Shown here in pieces: positions 6,205 through 12,598 of a stretch of DNA of 12,719 nucleotides. Under the pieces are notes generated by a model that was not told where the DNA came from, searched no databases, and saw nothing but the letters and a program-made list of their open reading frames with translations. Position numbers and translations under genes: made by a program. Each line of letters begins with the position of its first letter. Position 1 is the first letter of the stretch. Origin of the DNA: QEXZ01 sp034660015 (GTDB lineage: Archaea; Halobacteriota; Syntropharchaeia; Alkanophagales; Methanospirareceae); NCBI GenBank assembly GCA_034660015.1, contig JAYEII010000034.1:1-12719 (forward strand), read 5' to 3'.

Positions 6205-6222
6205 TTTATATACAATAAAAAA
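6205..6222 (+). promoter_or_regulatory. TATA-box promoter attached to repeat copy A
   Basis: TTTATATACAATAAAAAA is identical to 10463-10480, the promoter before aroA'. The TATA box (6205-6212) is only 10 bases before the ATG at 6223. Expected initiation would fall near 6232-6238, inside the annotated start of the JAMM gene. That favours either a downstream start (GTG at 6244) or an unusually close start site. Confidence 0.6.
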
Positions 6223-6651
6223 ATGAACAAGAGGAGAAAAATCGTGGGAATAGCAAAGGATGCGTTGGATTTTATCCTGGAAGTAAGCAAATCTAATCAC
6301 CCGCGGGAATTCATTGGCATGCTGTGCGCCGATGCAGATATCATAACCGATGTTTTTTTCCTCCCGGGCACGGTTTCATCAGACGAAAATGCAATTATAC
6401 GCCTAGATATGATGCCAATGGGTCTTGACTATGTAGGGTCGGTTCATAGTCACCCGCATCCCGTCGCTATGCACCCATCAGAGCAAGATTTATTGATGTT
6501 TTCCAAGACGGGAAATTGTCACATCATAACTTTTTATCCTTATGCCGAGGATAATTGGAGATGTTATAATTCAAAAGGAGAAGATATAGAGTTGGAGATA
6601 GTAGAGAAGGATTTAGAGGAGTTGAAAGAAGGAGGAGAACTTTTATGGTAA
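6223..6651 (+). CDS. JAMM/MPN+ metalloprotease (archaeal Mov34/PAD-1 family)
   Basis: Members of this family are zinc isopeptidases; archaeal ones can remove SAMP ubiquitin-like tags from proteins. The catalytic set is present: E29 in PREFIGML, H75 and H77 in VHSHP, S86, and D89 in PSEQDL. The spacer between the second His and the Ser is 8 residues rather than the usual 7. Length, 142 residues, is normal for a stand-alone MPN domain. The start is uncertain: the ATG at 6223 has no SD, while the GTG at 6244 has GAGGAG (6231-6236) 7 bases upstream and fits the TATA position better; it would remove seven basic residues (MNKRRKI). The gene opens the unit with ribL, nikR and psmB, overlapping ribL by 7 bases. 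Placement with the proteasome beta gene makes a role in tag removal before degradation plausible. Confidence 0.85.
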   Translation: MNKRRKIVGIAKDALDFILEVSKSNHPREFIGMLCADADIITDVFFLPGTVSSDENAIIRLDMMPMGLDYVGSVHSHPHPVAMHPSEQDLLMFSKTGNCHIITFYPYAEDNWRCYNSKGEDIELEIVEKDLEELKEGGELLW

Positions 6652-7088
6652 GGGTTTTAGCGACGGGAACATTTGAAATACTGCATCCAGGGCATTTGCT
6701 TTATTTAGAGGAAGCGAAGAAACTGGGTGATGAGCTTTTTGTCATCGTTGCGAGAGATGTAAACGTGAAGAAGAGGAAAAGAACGCCAATTATACGGGAA
6801 GAGCAGAGGTTGAAGATGATTGCTGCATTGAAAGTGGTAGACAAAGCGATGCTGGGTAGCGAAAATGATATGTATGAACCTTTATATACTATAAAACCAG
6901 ATGTGATTGCAATAGGATATGACCAGGGTTTCGATGTGGTGATGCTGGAGCGGGAACTCAGGAAGCGAGGCTTCCACTCGAAGGTCGTCCGTATAAAAAG
7001 ATATGATTCAAATGCTTTTTGTAAAGCAGAGGAGATAATAAAACATATAGTAGAATTGAGGGGAGAAGAAAAATGGAAGAAGAGATAG
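6645..7088 (+). CDS. ribL: FAD synthetase (FMN adenylyltransferase), RibL type
   Basis: RibL transfers AMP from ATP to FMN to make FAD in archaea and belongs to the cytidylyltransferase-like superfamily. The 147 residues open with ATGTFEILHPGH (6-17), the nucleotide-binding HxGH motif, and continue with LGDELFVIVARD (27-38), PIIREEQRLKMIAALKVVDKAMLGS (48-72) and PDVIAIGYDQGFD (85-97), all matching MJ1179-like proteins. Near the C-terminus, where related enzymes carry an S-S/T-x-I type motif, the sequence reads YDSNAFCKAEEI, so that motif looks altered. The ATG has a strong SD (GGAGGAG, 6631-6637) 7 bases upstream and overlaps the JAMM stop. The end overlaps nikR by 16 bases, so translation is probably coupled. 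A different cytidylyltransferase substrate cannot be fully excluded. Confidence 0.88.
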   Translation: MVRVLATGTFEILHPGHLLYLEEAKKLGDELFVIVARDVNVKKRKRTPIIREEQRLKMIAALKVVDKAMLGSENDMYEPLYTIKPDVIAIGYDQGFDVVMLERELRKRGFHSKVVRIKRYDSNAFCKAEEIIKHIVELRGEEKWKKR

Positions 7089-7495
7089 GGCTGACTCGAA
7101 TAGGCGTATCATTGCCTTCGAATCTGTTGAACAAGTTTGACGGGATAATACGAGGGAGAGGTTACTCATCGAGGTCGGAAGGGATAAGAGATGCAATCCG
7201 AGCCTATATAGTGGAATACGAATGGATGGAGCGTGAGACAGGGGAGGAAATAGGAACCATAACGTATCTCTACGACCACAGCCAGCGGGGATTGGGTGAC
7301 CAGCTAACCGATGTGCAGCACCATTACCTGAATATGATAAAATCAGCAACGCATATTCATTTAGATGAACAGAATTGCTTTGAGGTAGTAGTGATGAAAG
7401 GAGATGCGAAAGGGATAAAGAATTTAGCGGAAGATATAATGAGTTTGAGGGGCGTAAAACACGTGAAACTGACAACGACACATGGGGGAATATAA
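7073..7495 (+). CDS. nikR: Nickel-responsive regulator NikR (ribbon-helix-helix)
   Basis: NikR is a tetrameric repressor that binds Ni(II) and shuts down nickel uptake genes. The N-terminal ribbon-helix-helix DNA-binding domain (about 6-50) includes RIGVSLPSNLLNKFDGII and SSRSEGIRDAIRAYI. The C-terminal ACT-like metal domain (about 58-138) keeps all four high-affinity nickel ligands: H83, H94, H96 and C102, with the same 11-, 2- and 6-residue spacings as H76, H87, H89 and C95 of E. coli. The ATG has an SD (GGGGAG) 7 bases upstream and lies inside the end of ribL. psmB starts 3 bases after its stop. No nickel transporter or nickel enzyme lies in the window, so its targets are elsewhere; nickel demand for F430 and hydrogenases fits the inferred host. 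Confidence 0.95.
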   Translation: MEEEIGLTRIGVSLPSNLLNKFDGIIRGRGYSSRSEGIRDAIRAYIVEYEWMERETGEEIGTITYLYDHSQRGLGDQLTDVQHHYLNMIKSATHIHLDEQNCFEVVVMKGDAKGIKNLAEDIMSLRGVKHVKLTTTHGGI

Positions 7496-7498
7496 GAA

Positions 7499-8113
7499 AT
7501 GGAAATAGAGATAATGGACCAGTTAAAGAAGGGAACGACCACCGTTGGTTTAATATGCAGAGACGGTGTAGTATTGGCGAGTGAGAAGCGCGCGACAATG
7601 GGTTCTTTTATCGCTTCTAAGGCAGCGAGGAAGATATACCAGGTGGATGACCGAATGGGTCTGACCACAGCGGGAATAGTGGGGGATGCACAGACGTTGG
7701 TTCGGCTAATATCCGTGGAAGCGAGGCTGTATAAGACAAGGAGACAAGAGCCGATGACGGTAAAAGCAATGACAACGCTGTTGTCCAACGTGCTGAACGG
7801 GCAGCGGATGTTCCCGTATCTTGTGCAACTTTTGGTAGGCGGGATAGACAGAAAAGGGGCACATATATATTCAGTAGACCCTTTTGGCGGCAATACGGAT
7901 GAGCGAGAGATTGCAGCCACCGGCTCGGGTTCGCCTATTGCATACGGCGTGCTTGAGGATAAATATTCAAAGGACATGCCACTGGAAGAAGGAGTAACAC
8001 TTGCAACACAGGCATTACGCTCCGCAATGAAAAGAGATAGTGCTTCGGGCGAAGAGATAGAGATAGTAACGATAACAAAGGATATGTATAAAGAGACAGG
8101 AGAAGAGGCATAA
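7499..8113 (+). CDS. psmB: 20S proteasome beta subunit
   Basis: The beta subunits form the inner proteolytic rings of the archaeal 20S proteasome. A short propeptide of 12 residues (MEIEIMDQLKKG) precedes the autocleavage site, leaving T13 as the N-terminal nucleophile in TTTVG. The family residues equivalent to E17 and K33 are present (E29 in ASEKRAT, K45 in ARKIYQ), as are GSGS and the SxxGD/SASGEEIE region near residues 180-185. Length, 204 residues, is typical. The ATG has GGGGGA about 9 bases upstream, overlapping the end of nikR. It closes the JAMM-ribL-nikR-psmB unit and is followed by aCPSF1, a neighbour pairing also seen in methanogens (MJ1237/MJ1236). The alpha subunit is not in the window. 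Confidence 0.97.
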   Translation: MEIEIMDQLKKGTTTVGLICRDGVVLASEKRATMGSFIASKAARKIYQVDDRMGLTTAGIVGDAQTLVRLISVEARLYKTRRQEPMTVKAMTTLLSNVLNGQRMFPYLVQLLVGGIDRKGAHIYSVDPFGGNTDEREIAATGSGSPIAYGVLEDKYSKDMPLEEGVTLATQALRSAMKRDSASGEEIEIVTITKDMYKETGEEA

Positions 8114-8149
8114 AAAAACAAAGAAAGGTTCTTTTAAAAATTAGGACAT

Positions 8150-8160
8150 ATTTTGTTTTT
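8150..8160 (+). terminator. T-rich tract after psmB
   Basis: The tract ATTTTGTTTTT lies 37 bases after the psmB stop. Archaeal RNA polymerase terminates at U-rich tracts without needing a hairpin, often aided by aCPSF1/FttA, which is the next gene. This is a likely end for the JAMM-psmB transcript, though read-through into aCPSF1 cannot be excluded. Confidence 0.45.
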
Positions 8161-8161
8161 G

Positions 8162-8203
8162 TGCCTGTACGGGAATTAGCTGGGGGGGGTACAGGTACAG
8201 GCA
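8162..8203 (+). repeat. Hairpin with G-run upstream of aCPSF1
   Basis: TGCCTGTAC (8162-8170) and GTACAGGCA (8195-8203) form a perfect 9-bp inverted repeat around a 24-base loop. The loop contains an eight-base G run (8182-8189) and a second GTACAGG (8189-8195), so two alternative pairings exist. It lies 125 bases before the aCPSF1 start. It may be a regulator site, an RNA structure in a long leader, or a repeat remnant. No clear TATA box was seen in the rest of 8114-8327. Confidence 0.45.
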
Positions 8204-8327
8204 TTAATGTTGTATTGAATACAGAAAATAGGAAGGATAAGGGCGAAAGATAAAGTAGCTATTGTGCTAAGATTAAGACCAGAATTGATTAGAAGCAAGA
8301 ATAAGGATAGAGGCAGGGATATAGACA

Positions 8328-10214
8328 ATGCCAGCAGAAGAAACGCTTTCAGAATTGAAGCGCCGAATAATAGGGTTATTACCGGCTGAGGTAAGCATTA
8401 GCGGTGTGGAGTTTGAAGGACCGGAACTTGTAGTATATACGGAAGACACGCAGAAATTCGCTGATGATGGTGCCATAGTGAGGACACTGGCGAGAGAATT
8501 AAAGAAAAGGATTTCCGTCAGACCAAATAGTGATATGCTGATGGAGCCTGAAAAAGCGTCCAAGGTGATTTATGACATTACACCTGATGAAGGAGGGATA
8601 AAAGACATTTATTTCGATATGGACAAGGAGGAGGCGGTAATAGAGGCGGAAAAGCCGGGGCTGGTAATAGGCACGCATGGAGCGACACTACGAGAAGTGG
8701 CAAGGATGATAGGGTGGCGGCCCAATGTTATCAGGGCACCGCCGATACAATCTACAACAATAAAAAGCATAAGGAGATACCTAAGAGAGGAGAGCGAGTT
8801 CAGGAAGAACTTTGTAAAAAAAGTAGGGCGGATGATATACCGAGATAAGACAAAAGAAGATGAATGGCTGCGTATAACCGCGTTAGGCGGGTGTCGGGAG
8901 GTAGGGAGAAATGCGTTTATGCTTTCTACGCCGGAGACGCGGATTTTAATAGATTGCGGGGTCAGTGTGGGCTCGGAGGGGGTGCCTTATTTATACGTTC
9001 CTGAAGCATCACCGATAAGTGATATAGACGCGGTGGTGATAACGCATGCGCATCTAGACCATTCGGGTTTAGTGCCTCTTCTGCTCTTATATGGTTATGA
9101 CGGTCCGATATACATGACAGAGCCAACGAGGGCCCTTATGGCTCTTCTTCTGCTTGACTATGTAGAAGTGTCAGCAAGAGAGGGGAAGAAAGCCCCCTAC
9201 AAATCATCATTGATACGAGATGCAATAAGGCACACCATCCCACTGAAATACGGCGACGTAACAGACATATCGCCGGACGTGAAGCTAACTTTTTACAATG
9301 CGGGACACATCCTGGGCTCCGCAAGCGCATATTTCAACATAGGCAATGGTCTTTACAACTTCGCATTCACGGGAGACATAAAGTACGAGCGAACGTTTCT
9401 CTTTGACCCTGCTTTTAATGGGTTCCCACGGGTTGATGCCATGGTCATGGAGTCTACATATGGCGGTATGAATGACCTGCAACCGTCGAGAAAAGAAGCG
9501 GAACACTATTTAAATAAAGAGATAGAGGAAACGATAAAGAAGGGTGGTAAAACGATAATCCCCGCTTTTGCGGTTGGCCGTTCGCAGGAAGTAATGATAG
9601 CATTGGAAAGAATGCATTTGGAGGTTCCCGTGTATTTAGATGGTATGATCTGGGAGGCGACTGCAATCCATACTGCATATCCCGAGTACCTCAATCGAAA
9701 TCTGAAAAATTCGATATTCCAGGGTGAAAATCCGTTCTTATCAGACGTTTTTGTGCCGGTGGACGATGCAGCGAAGAGGAGAGGGATAATAGACGAGAAA
9801 GAGCCGTTCATCGTACTTGCTACTGCGGGGATGTTAAATGGAGGTCCTGTGTTAGAATACCTGAAAGGGCTTGCAGGCGACGAAAAGAACAAACTTATCT
9901 TTGTTGGTTATCAAGGAGAAGGAACGCTTGGGAGGAGAATACAGAAAGGCTGGAGTGAGATACAGCTTCCAAACGAGGGCAAAATGAAAAACATAAAAAT
10001 AAACATGGAAACGAGGACAATAGATGGTTTCTCCGGGCATTCCGACCGCAATCAATTGATTGAATACGTAAGAGGGATACGACCACTGCCGTCAAAGATA
10101 ATGTGTATGCACGGCGAGAGCAGCAAATGTGTGGCATTAGCAAGTGGAATACACAAGAGGTTTAATATCGAGACGGTAGCGCCGATGAATTTAGAGACGT
10201 TGAGATTAGTCTAA
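8328..10214 (+). CDS. fttA: aCPSF1/FttA, KH-metallo-beta-lactamase-beta-CASP ribonuclease
   Basis: aCPSF1 cleaves RNA 3' ends and drives transcription termination in archaea; it is the relative of eukaryotic CPSF73. The 628 residues carry N-terminal KH-type domains (about 1-150, with VIGTHG at 113-118), then the metallo-beta-lactamase core with the zinc ligands THAHLDHSG (H240, H242, D244, H245), AGHILGS (H327) and FTGD (D350). The beta-CASP domain follows, with ESTYGG (375-380), AVGRSQE (415-421), TAGMLNGGP (499-507), GFSGHSD (567-573) and the late CMHGE (593-597). All catalytic residues are present and the length is typical (about 636). It starts at an ATG with a modest SD (GGGA) 8 bases upstream, 214 bases after psmB, in a spacer that holds a hairpin. 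Confidence 0.97.
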   Translation: MPAEETLSELKRRIIGLLPAEVSISGVEFEGPELVVYTEDTQKFADDGAIVRTLARELKKRISVRPNSDMLMEPEKASKVIYDITPDEGGIKDIYFDMDKEEAVIEAEKPGLVIGTHGATLREVARMIGWRPNVIRAPPIQSTTIKSIRRYLREESEFRKNFVKKVGRMIYRDKTKEDEWLRITALGGCREVGRNAFMLSTPETRILIDCGVSVGSEGVPYLYVPEASPISDIDAVVITHAHLDHSGLVPLLLLYGYDGPIYMTEPTRALMALLLLDYVEVSAREGKKAPYKSSLIRDAIRHTIPLKYGDVTDISPDVKLTFYNAGHILGSASAYFNIGNGLYNFAFTGDIKYERTFLFDPAFNGFPRVDAMVMESTYGGMNDLQPSRKEAEHYLNKEIEETIKKGGKTIIPAFAVGRSQEVMIALERMHLEVPVYLDGMIWEATAIHTAYPEYLNRNLKNSIFQGENPFLSDVFVPVDDAAKRRGIIDEKEPFIVLATAGMLNGGPVLEYLKGLAGDEKNKLIFVGYQGEGTLGRRIQKGWSEIQLPNEGKMKNIKINMETRTIDGFSGHSDRNQLIEYVRGIRPLPSKIMCMHGESSKCVALASGIHKRFNIETVAPMNLETLRLV

Positions 10215-10321
10215 AAAATGCAAAAGGTCAAATGTAAAAATCAAAAAAATGATTATAGCCACAGATTAACGCAGATTAACACAGATGAAACGAGCAATGC
10301 CAATGTCACATTTCACAATTT

Positions 10322-10348
10322 ACCGCAGAGAACGCTGAGTTCGCAGAG
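10322..10348 (-). repeat. Dispersed CTCTGCG...GCGGT repeat, copy 2
   Basis: In reverse orientation this is the partner of 565-591, matching at 23 of 27 positions. It lies inside the longer copy B element, which suggests one repeat family inserted into another. Confidence 0.6.
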
Positions 10349-10390
10349 AAAATTAGATGCCAGAGTAGGGTTAGTTGTTCAATATTAGTA

Positions 10391-10425
10391 GCCGCTTTAG
10401 CCCGCTAAACCGCCAAACCGCTAAA
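10391..10425 (+). repeat. Degenerate tandem CCGCTAAA-type units
   Basis: The segment reads as successive variants CCGCTTTAG, CCCGCTAAA, CCGCCAAA and CCGCTAAA. It looks like a short degenerate tandem or palindromic repeat within the copy B element. No function is apparent. Confidence 0.45.
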
Positions 10426-10462
10426 TAAATCCGTGTCTTAAATAGAACTTAGGACGTTATAG

Positions 10463-10480
10463 TTTATATACAATAAAAAA
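10463..10480 (+). promoter_or_regulatory. TATA-box promoter of aroA'-aroB'
   Basis: TTTATATACAATAAAAAA is identical to 6205-6222. The TATA box (10463-10470) is 50 bases before the aroA' ATG, so a transcript starting near 10492 would have a leader of about 28 bases that includes the purine-rich GGGAGAG before the start. This is normal archaeal spacing. Confidence 0.65.
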
Positions 10481-10519
10481 GGCTAAAATCTTATACAAAA
10501 GGGGTAGGGAGAGAAGAAA

Positions 10520-11344
10520 ATGACAACCATAAGGGAAAGAATGGAGCAGATGAGCATAGGGAAGAGCATCAGGATGGAGCGGATAGTGGACCGTAAGAGC
10601 GGAAGAAGCGTTATCGTCCCTATGGACCATGGCGTGACTTTGGGTCCCATACGCGGGTTGGTGGACATGCAGCGTGCGGTAAACGCGGTAGCAGAAGGAG
10701 GTGCAAATGCGGTACTCGTGCATAAGGGCATTGTAATAGCAGGGCATCGAGGATATGGCAAGGACATAGGGCTGATAATCCACTTATCTGCAAGCACTTC
10801 GTTAGGACCCGACCCGTTAAACAAGGTAACCGTAGCAACGGTGGAAGAGGCAATGCGGTTAGGTGCAGATGCGGTGTCAATGCACGTGAACGTGGGTGCA
10901 GAGAAGGAGGCGGATATGCTTGTAGAACTGGGAGAGACGGCAATGATATGTGAGGAATGGGGTATTCCTTTTTTAGCGATGATGTATCCACGAGGCGAAA
11001 GGGTAAAGAACGAGCATGACGTGGAAGTGGTAAAGCACGTGGCTCGCATAGGTGCGGAACTTGGTGCTGACGTCATAAAAACAAATTATACCGGCGACCC
11101 GGAAACGTTCAAGGAAGTTGTGCAGGGCTGTCCAGTGCCGGTGATAATAGCAGGGGGGCCAAAAATGAATACGGATGCAGAAGTGCTGAAGATGGTAGAG
11201 GATGCAGTCGCGAGCGGTGCTGCAGGCGTGTCAATAGGCAGAAACGTGTTTCAGCATGATAACCCGGCTAATATGACCATAGCGATAAGCAGAATAGTGC
11301 ATGAGGGCGTTTCGGCGGAAGAGGCGATGGAAATAGTGAAGTGA
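10520..11344 (+). CDS. aroA': 2-amino-3,7-dideoxy-D-threo-hept-6-ulosonate (ADH) synthase
   Basis: This class I aldolase-family enzyme condenses 6-deoxy-5-ketofructose 1-phosphate with aspartate semialdehyde, the first step of the archaeal DAHP-independent route to aromatic amino acids. The 274 residues closely follow MJ0400: VIVPMDHGVT (31-40), EGGANAVLVHKGIV (59-72), GHRGYGKDIGLIIHLS (75-90), MMYPRGE (154-160), the Schiff-base lysine K187 in DVIKTNYTGD, and AGGPKMNTD with VSIGRNVFQHD (237-247) at the C-terminus. D36, H37 and Y156 are catalytic candidates. It is paired with aroB' 57 bases downstream, which favours this role over fructose-bisphosphate aldolase, its close relative. The start has a purine-rich SD (GGGAGAG) just upstream. 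Confidence 0.93.
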   Translation: MTTIRERMEQMSIGKSIRMERIVDRKSGRSVIVPMDHGVTLGPIRGLVDMQRAVNAVAEGGANAVLVHKGIVIAGHRGYGKDIGLIIHLSASTSLGPDPLNKVTVATVEEAMRLGADAVSMHVNVGAEKEADMLVELGETAMICEEWGIPFLAMMYPRGERVKNEHDVEVVKHVARIGAELGADVIKTNYTGDPETFKEVVQGCPVPVIIAGGPKMNTDAEVLKMVEDAVASGAAGVSIGRNVFQHDNPANMTIAISRIVHEGVSAEEAMEIVK

Positions 11345-11346
11345 GG

Positions 11347-11374
11347 GAATAGCCAATAGGGAATAGCCACTAGG
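11347..11374 (+). repeat. 14-base tandem duplication between aroA' and aroB'
   Basis: GAATAGCCAATAGG (11347-11360) is followed at once by GAATAGCCACTAGG (11361-11374), identical at 13 of 14 positions. It fills half of the 57-base spacer. It resembles short 'GGGAATAG' repeats seen in repeat-rich prokaryotic genomes; no function is evident. Confidence 0.65.
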
Positions 11375-11401
11375 GGGTAAGGAGAGAGGGGGTTTTTCGA
11401 A

Positions 11402-12598
11402 ATGAAAGAAAAGCAAAAGCGAAAAGAGATATGGATAAAAGCGGATGATGAAGCAGGCACGTGGGACGAGAAGAAGTCACGGATTACCGCTGGTTTGGAA
11501 TCCGGCGTGGACGGAGTGCTTGTTGAGGAAGCAGACATAGGAAAGGTGAATGAGTTAGGGCGCATAAAAATAGCTGCGTTTGCATCTGACGACTTAACAG
11601 AAAAAGTAGAAGCAGACGTTGCCGTTTATGGTAAGGGAAGTGAAGGAGATGGAACGAAGTCCATTCCGATGGAAATAGGTGAGTCGAGTGTCTTAGGTGC
11701 GTTGAAGAGGGTTTCAGACAGTAAAGTTAATGCAGGTGCGGGGTATGTGGAGATAAGAGGCAAGGAATATGAGCAATTTGCCGTGAACATTGCGGATTAC
11801 TGTGATTATGTGATTGTGATAGGAAAAGATTGGAAGATAATACCGCTGGAGAATATAATAGCGGAATTGCAAAAGAAGGAAGCGAAGGTGATAGCGGGCG
11901 TGCAGAGTGCAGAAGAGGCGAGGACGGCGTTTGAAACGCTTGAATACGGTGCCGATGGCGTTATGCTCGATACTGACGACCCTTCGGAAATAAAAAGAGC
12001 GGTGGAGATACGTGACGAGAGCGAAATGGGTAAGATTACTCTTTCTGCAGCGAAAATAACAAACGTGAAAGAACTTGAAATGGGGGATAGGGTATGCGTG
12101 GACACCTGCTCATTGATGACCTTAGGGGAAGGAATGCTGGTGGGGTCGCAGTCTTTTGCGTTGTTCTTAGTGCATTCGGAATCCGAGGAGAGCCCTTACG
12201 TGGCTGCGAGACCGTTCAGGGTGAATGCAGGTGGCGTGTATGCTTATGTGCTGGTGGGCGAGAAGACGAGATATTTGTCAGAGTTGAAGTCCGGGGATGA
12301 CGTGCTGATTGTGAATGCAGAAGGAAATGCAAGAAAAGCGGTGGTAGGCAGGGTGAAGATAGAGAAGCGACCGCTTATGCTTGTGGAGGCGGAACTGGAA
12401 GTGGAAACAGGTGGCGGGGAGAAGAGGAAGTGCAGTATTATACTTCAGAATGCGGAGACGATAAAGTTGGTGGGTAAGGATAAAAAGAAGCCGATTTCCG
12501 TGGTTGATTTGAAAGCGGGTGATGAGGTTCTGGTTCATGTTACGGAGACAGCAAGGCATTTCGGTATTGCGGTGGAGGAGATGGTGATAGAGAAGTAG
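11402..12598 (+). CDS. aroB': 3-dehydroquinate synthase II
   Basis: This NAD-dependent enzyme oxidatively deaminates and cyclises ADH to 3-dehydroquinate, replacing bacterial AroB. The 398 residues match MJ1249-type proteins most clearly in the second half: GDRVCVDTCSLMTLGEGMLVGSQ, followed by FALFLVHSESEESPYVAARPFR, VNAGGVYAYVLV, KTRYLSELKSGDDVLIV, RKAVVGRVKIEKRPL, ILQNAETIKLV and ISVVDLKAGDEVLVH, ending ARHFG. The N-terminal half has WDEKKSRITAGLESGVDGVLVEE and DWKIIPLENIIAEL. It is about 35 residues longer than MJ1249, mainly around residues 75-120. It follows aroA' by 57 bases, giving a two-gene operon. GGAGAGAGGGGG (11381-11392) is a likely but slightly distant SD. Confidence 0.94.
   Translation: MKEKQKRKEIWIKADDEAGTWDEKKSRITAGLESGVDGVLVEEADIGKVNELGRIKIAAFASDDLTEKVEADVAVYGKGSEGDGTKSIPMEIGESSVLGALKRVSDSKVNAGAGYVEIRGKEYEQFAVNIADYCDYVIVIGKDWKIIPLENIIAELQKKEAKVIAGVQSAEEARTAFETLEYGADGVMLDTDDPSEIKRAVEIRDESEMGKITLSAAKITNVKELEMGDRVCVDTCSLMTLGEGMLVGSQSFALFLVHSESEESPYVAARPFRVNAGGVYAYVLVGEKTRYLSELKSGDDVLIVNAEGNARKAVVGRVKIEKRPLMLVEAELEVETGGGEKRKCSIILQNAETIKLVGKDKKKPISVVDLKAGDEVLVHVTETARHFGIAVEEMVIEK

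Larger units (their letters stand above)
10253..10443 (+). repeat. Dispersed ACAGATTAACACAGAT repeat, copy B, with nested repeats
   Basis: The left end TTATAGCCACAGATTAACGCAGATTAACACAGAT and right end TAAATCCGTGTCTTAAAT (10426-10443) match the two ends of copy A, but the interior is about 100 bases longer. Inside lie the CGCAGAG repeat (10322-10348) and a run of CCGCTAAA-type units (10391-10425). The other part of the spacer (10215-10252) is A-rich, with AAATG-type repetition. No ORF is supported. Confidence 0.65.

Noticed and set aside
7008..7598. Minus-strand open frame of 196 codons
   Set aside because: It is antisense across ribL, nikR and psmB, is Ser/Leu/Pro-rich and has no family features; it is a shadow of the real genes.
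7357..8121. Long minus-strand open frame of 254 codons
   Set aside because: It lies antisense to nikR and psmB, both of which have strong family motifs and SD sequences. The translated product is low-complexity Ser/Ile-rich and looks like a shadow of psmB.
10483..11076. Minus-strand open frame of 197 codons
   Set aside because: It is antisense to aroA', which matches MJ0400 along its full length. The product is Ser/Thr/Pro-rich with no recognisable domain.
10520..11344. Fructose-bisphosphate aldolase class I
   Set aside because: It is a close relative and often the automatic label, but the match to MJ0400 (HRGYGKDIGLIIHLS, AGGPKMNTD) and the adjacent aroB' favour ADH synthase.
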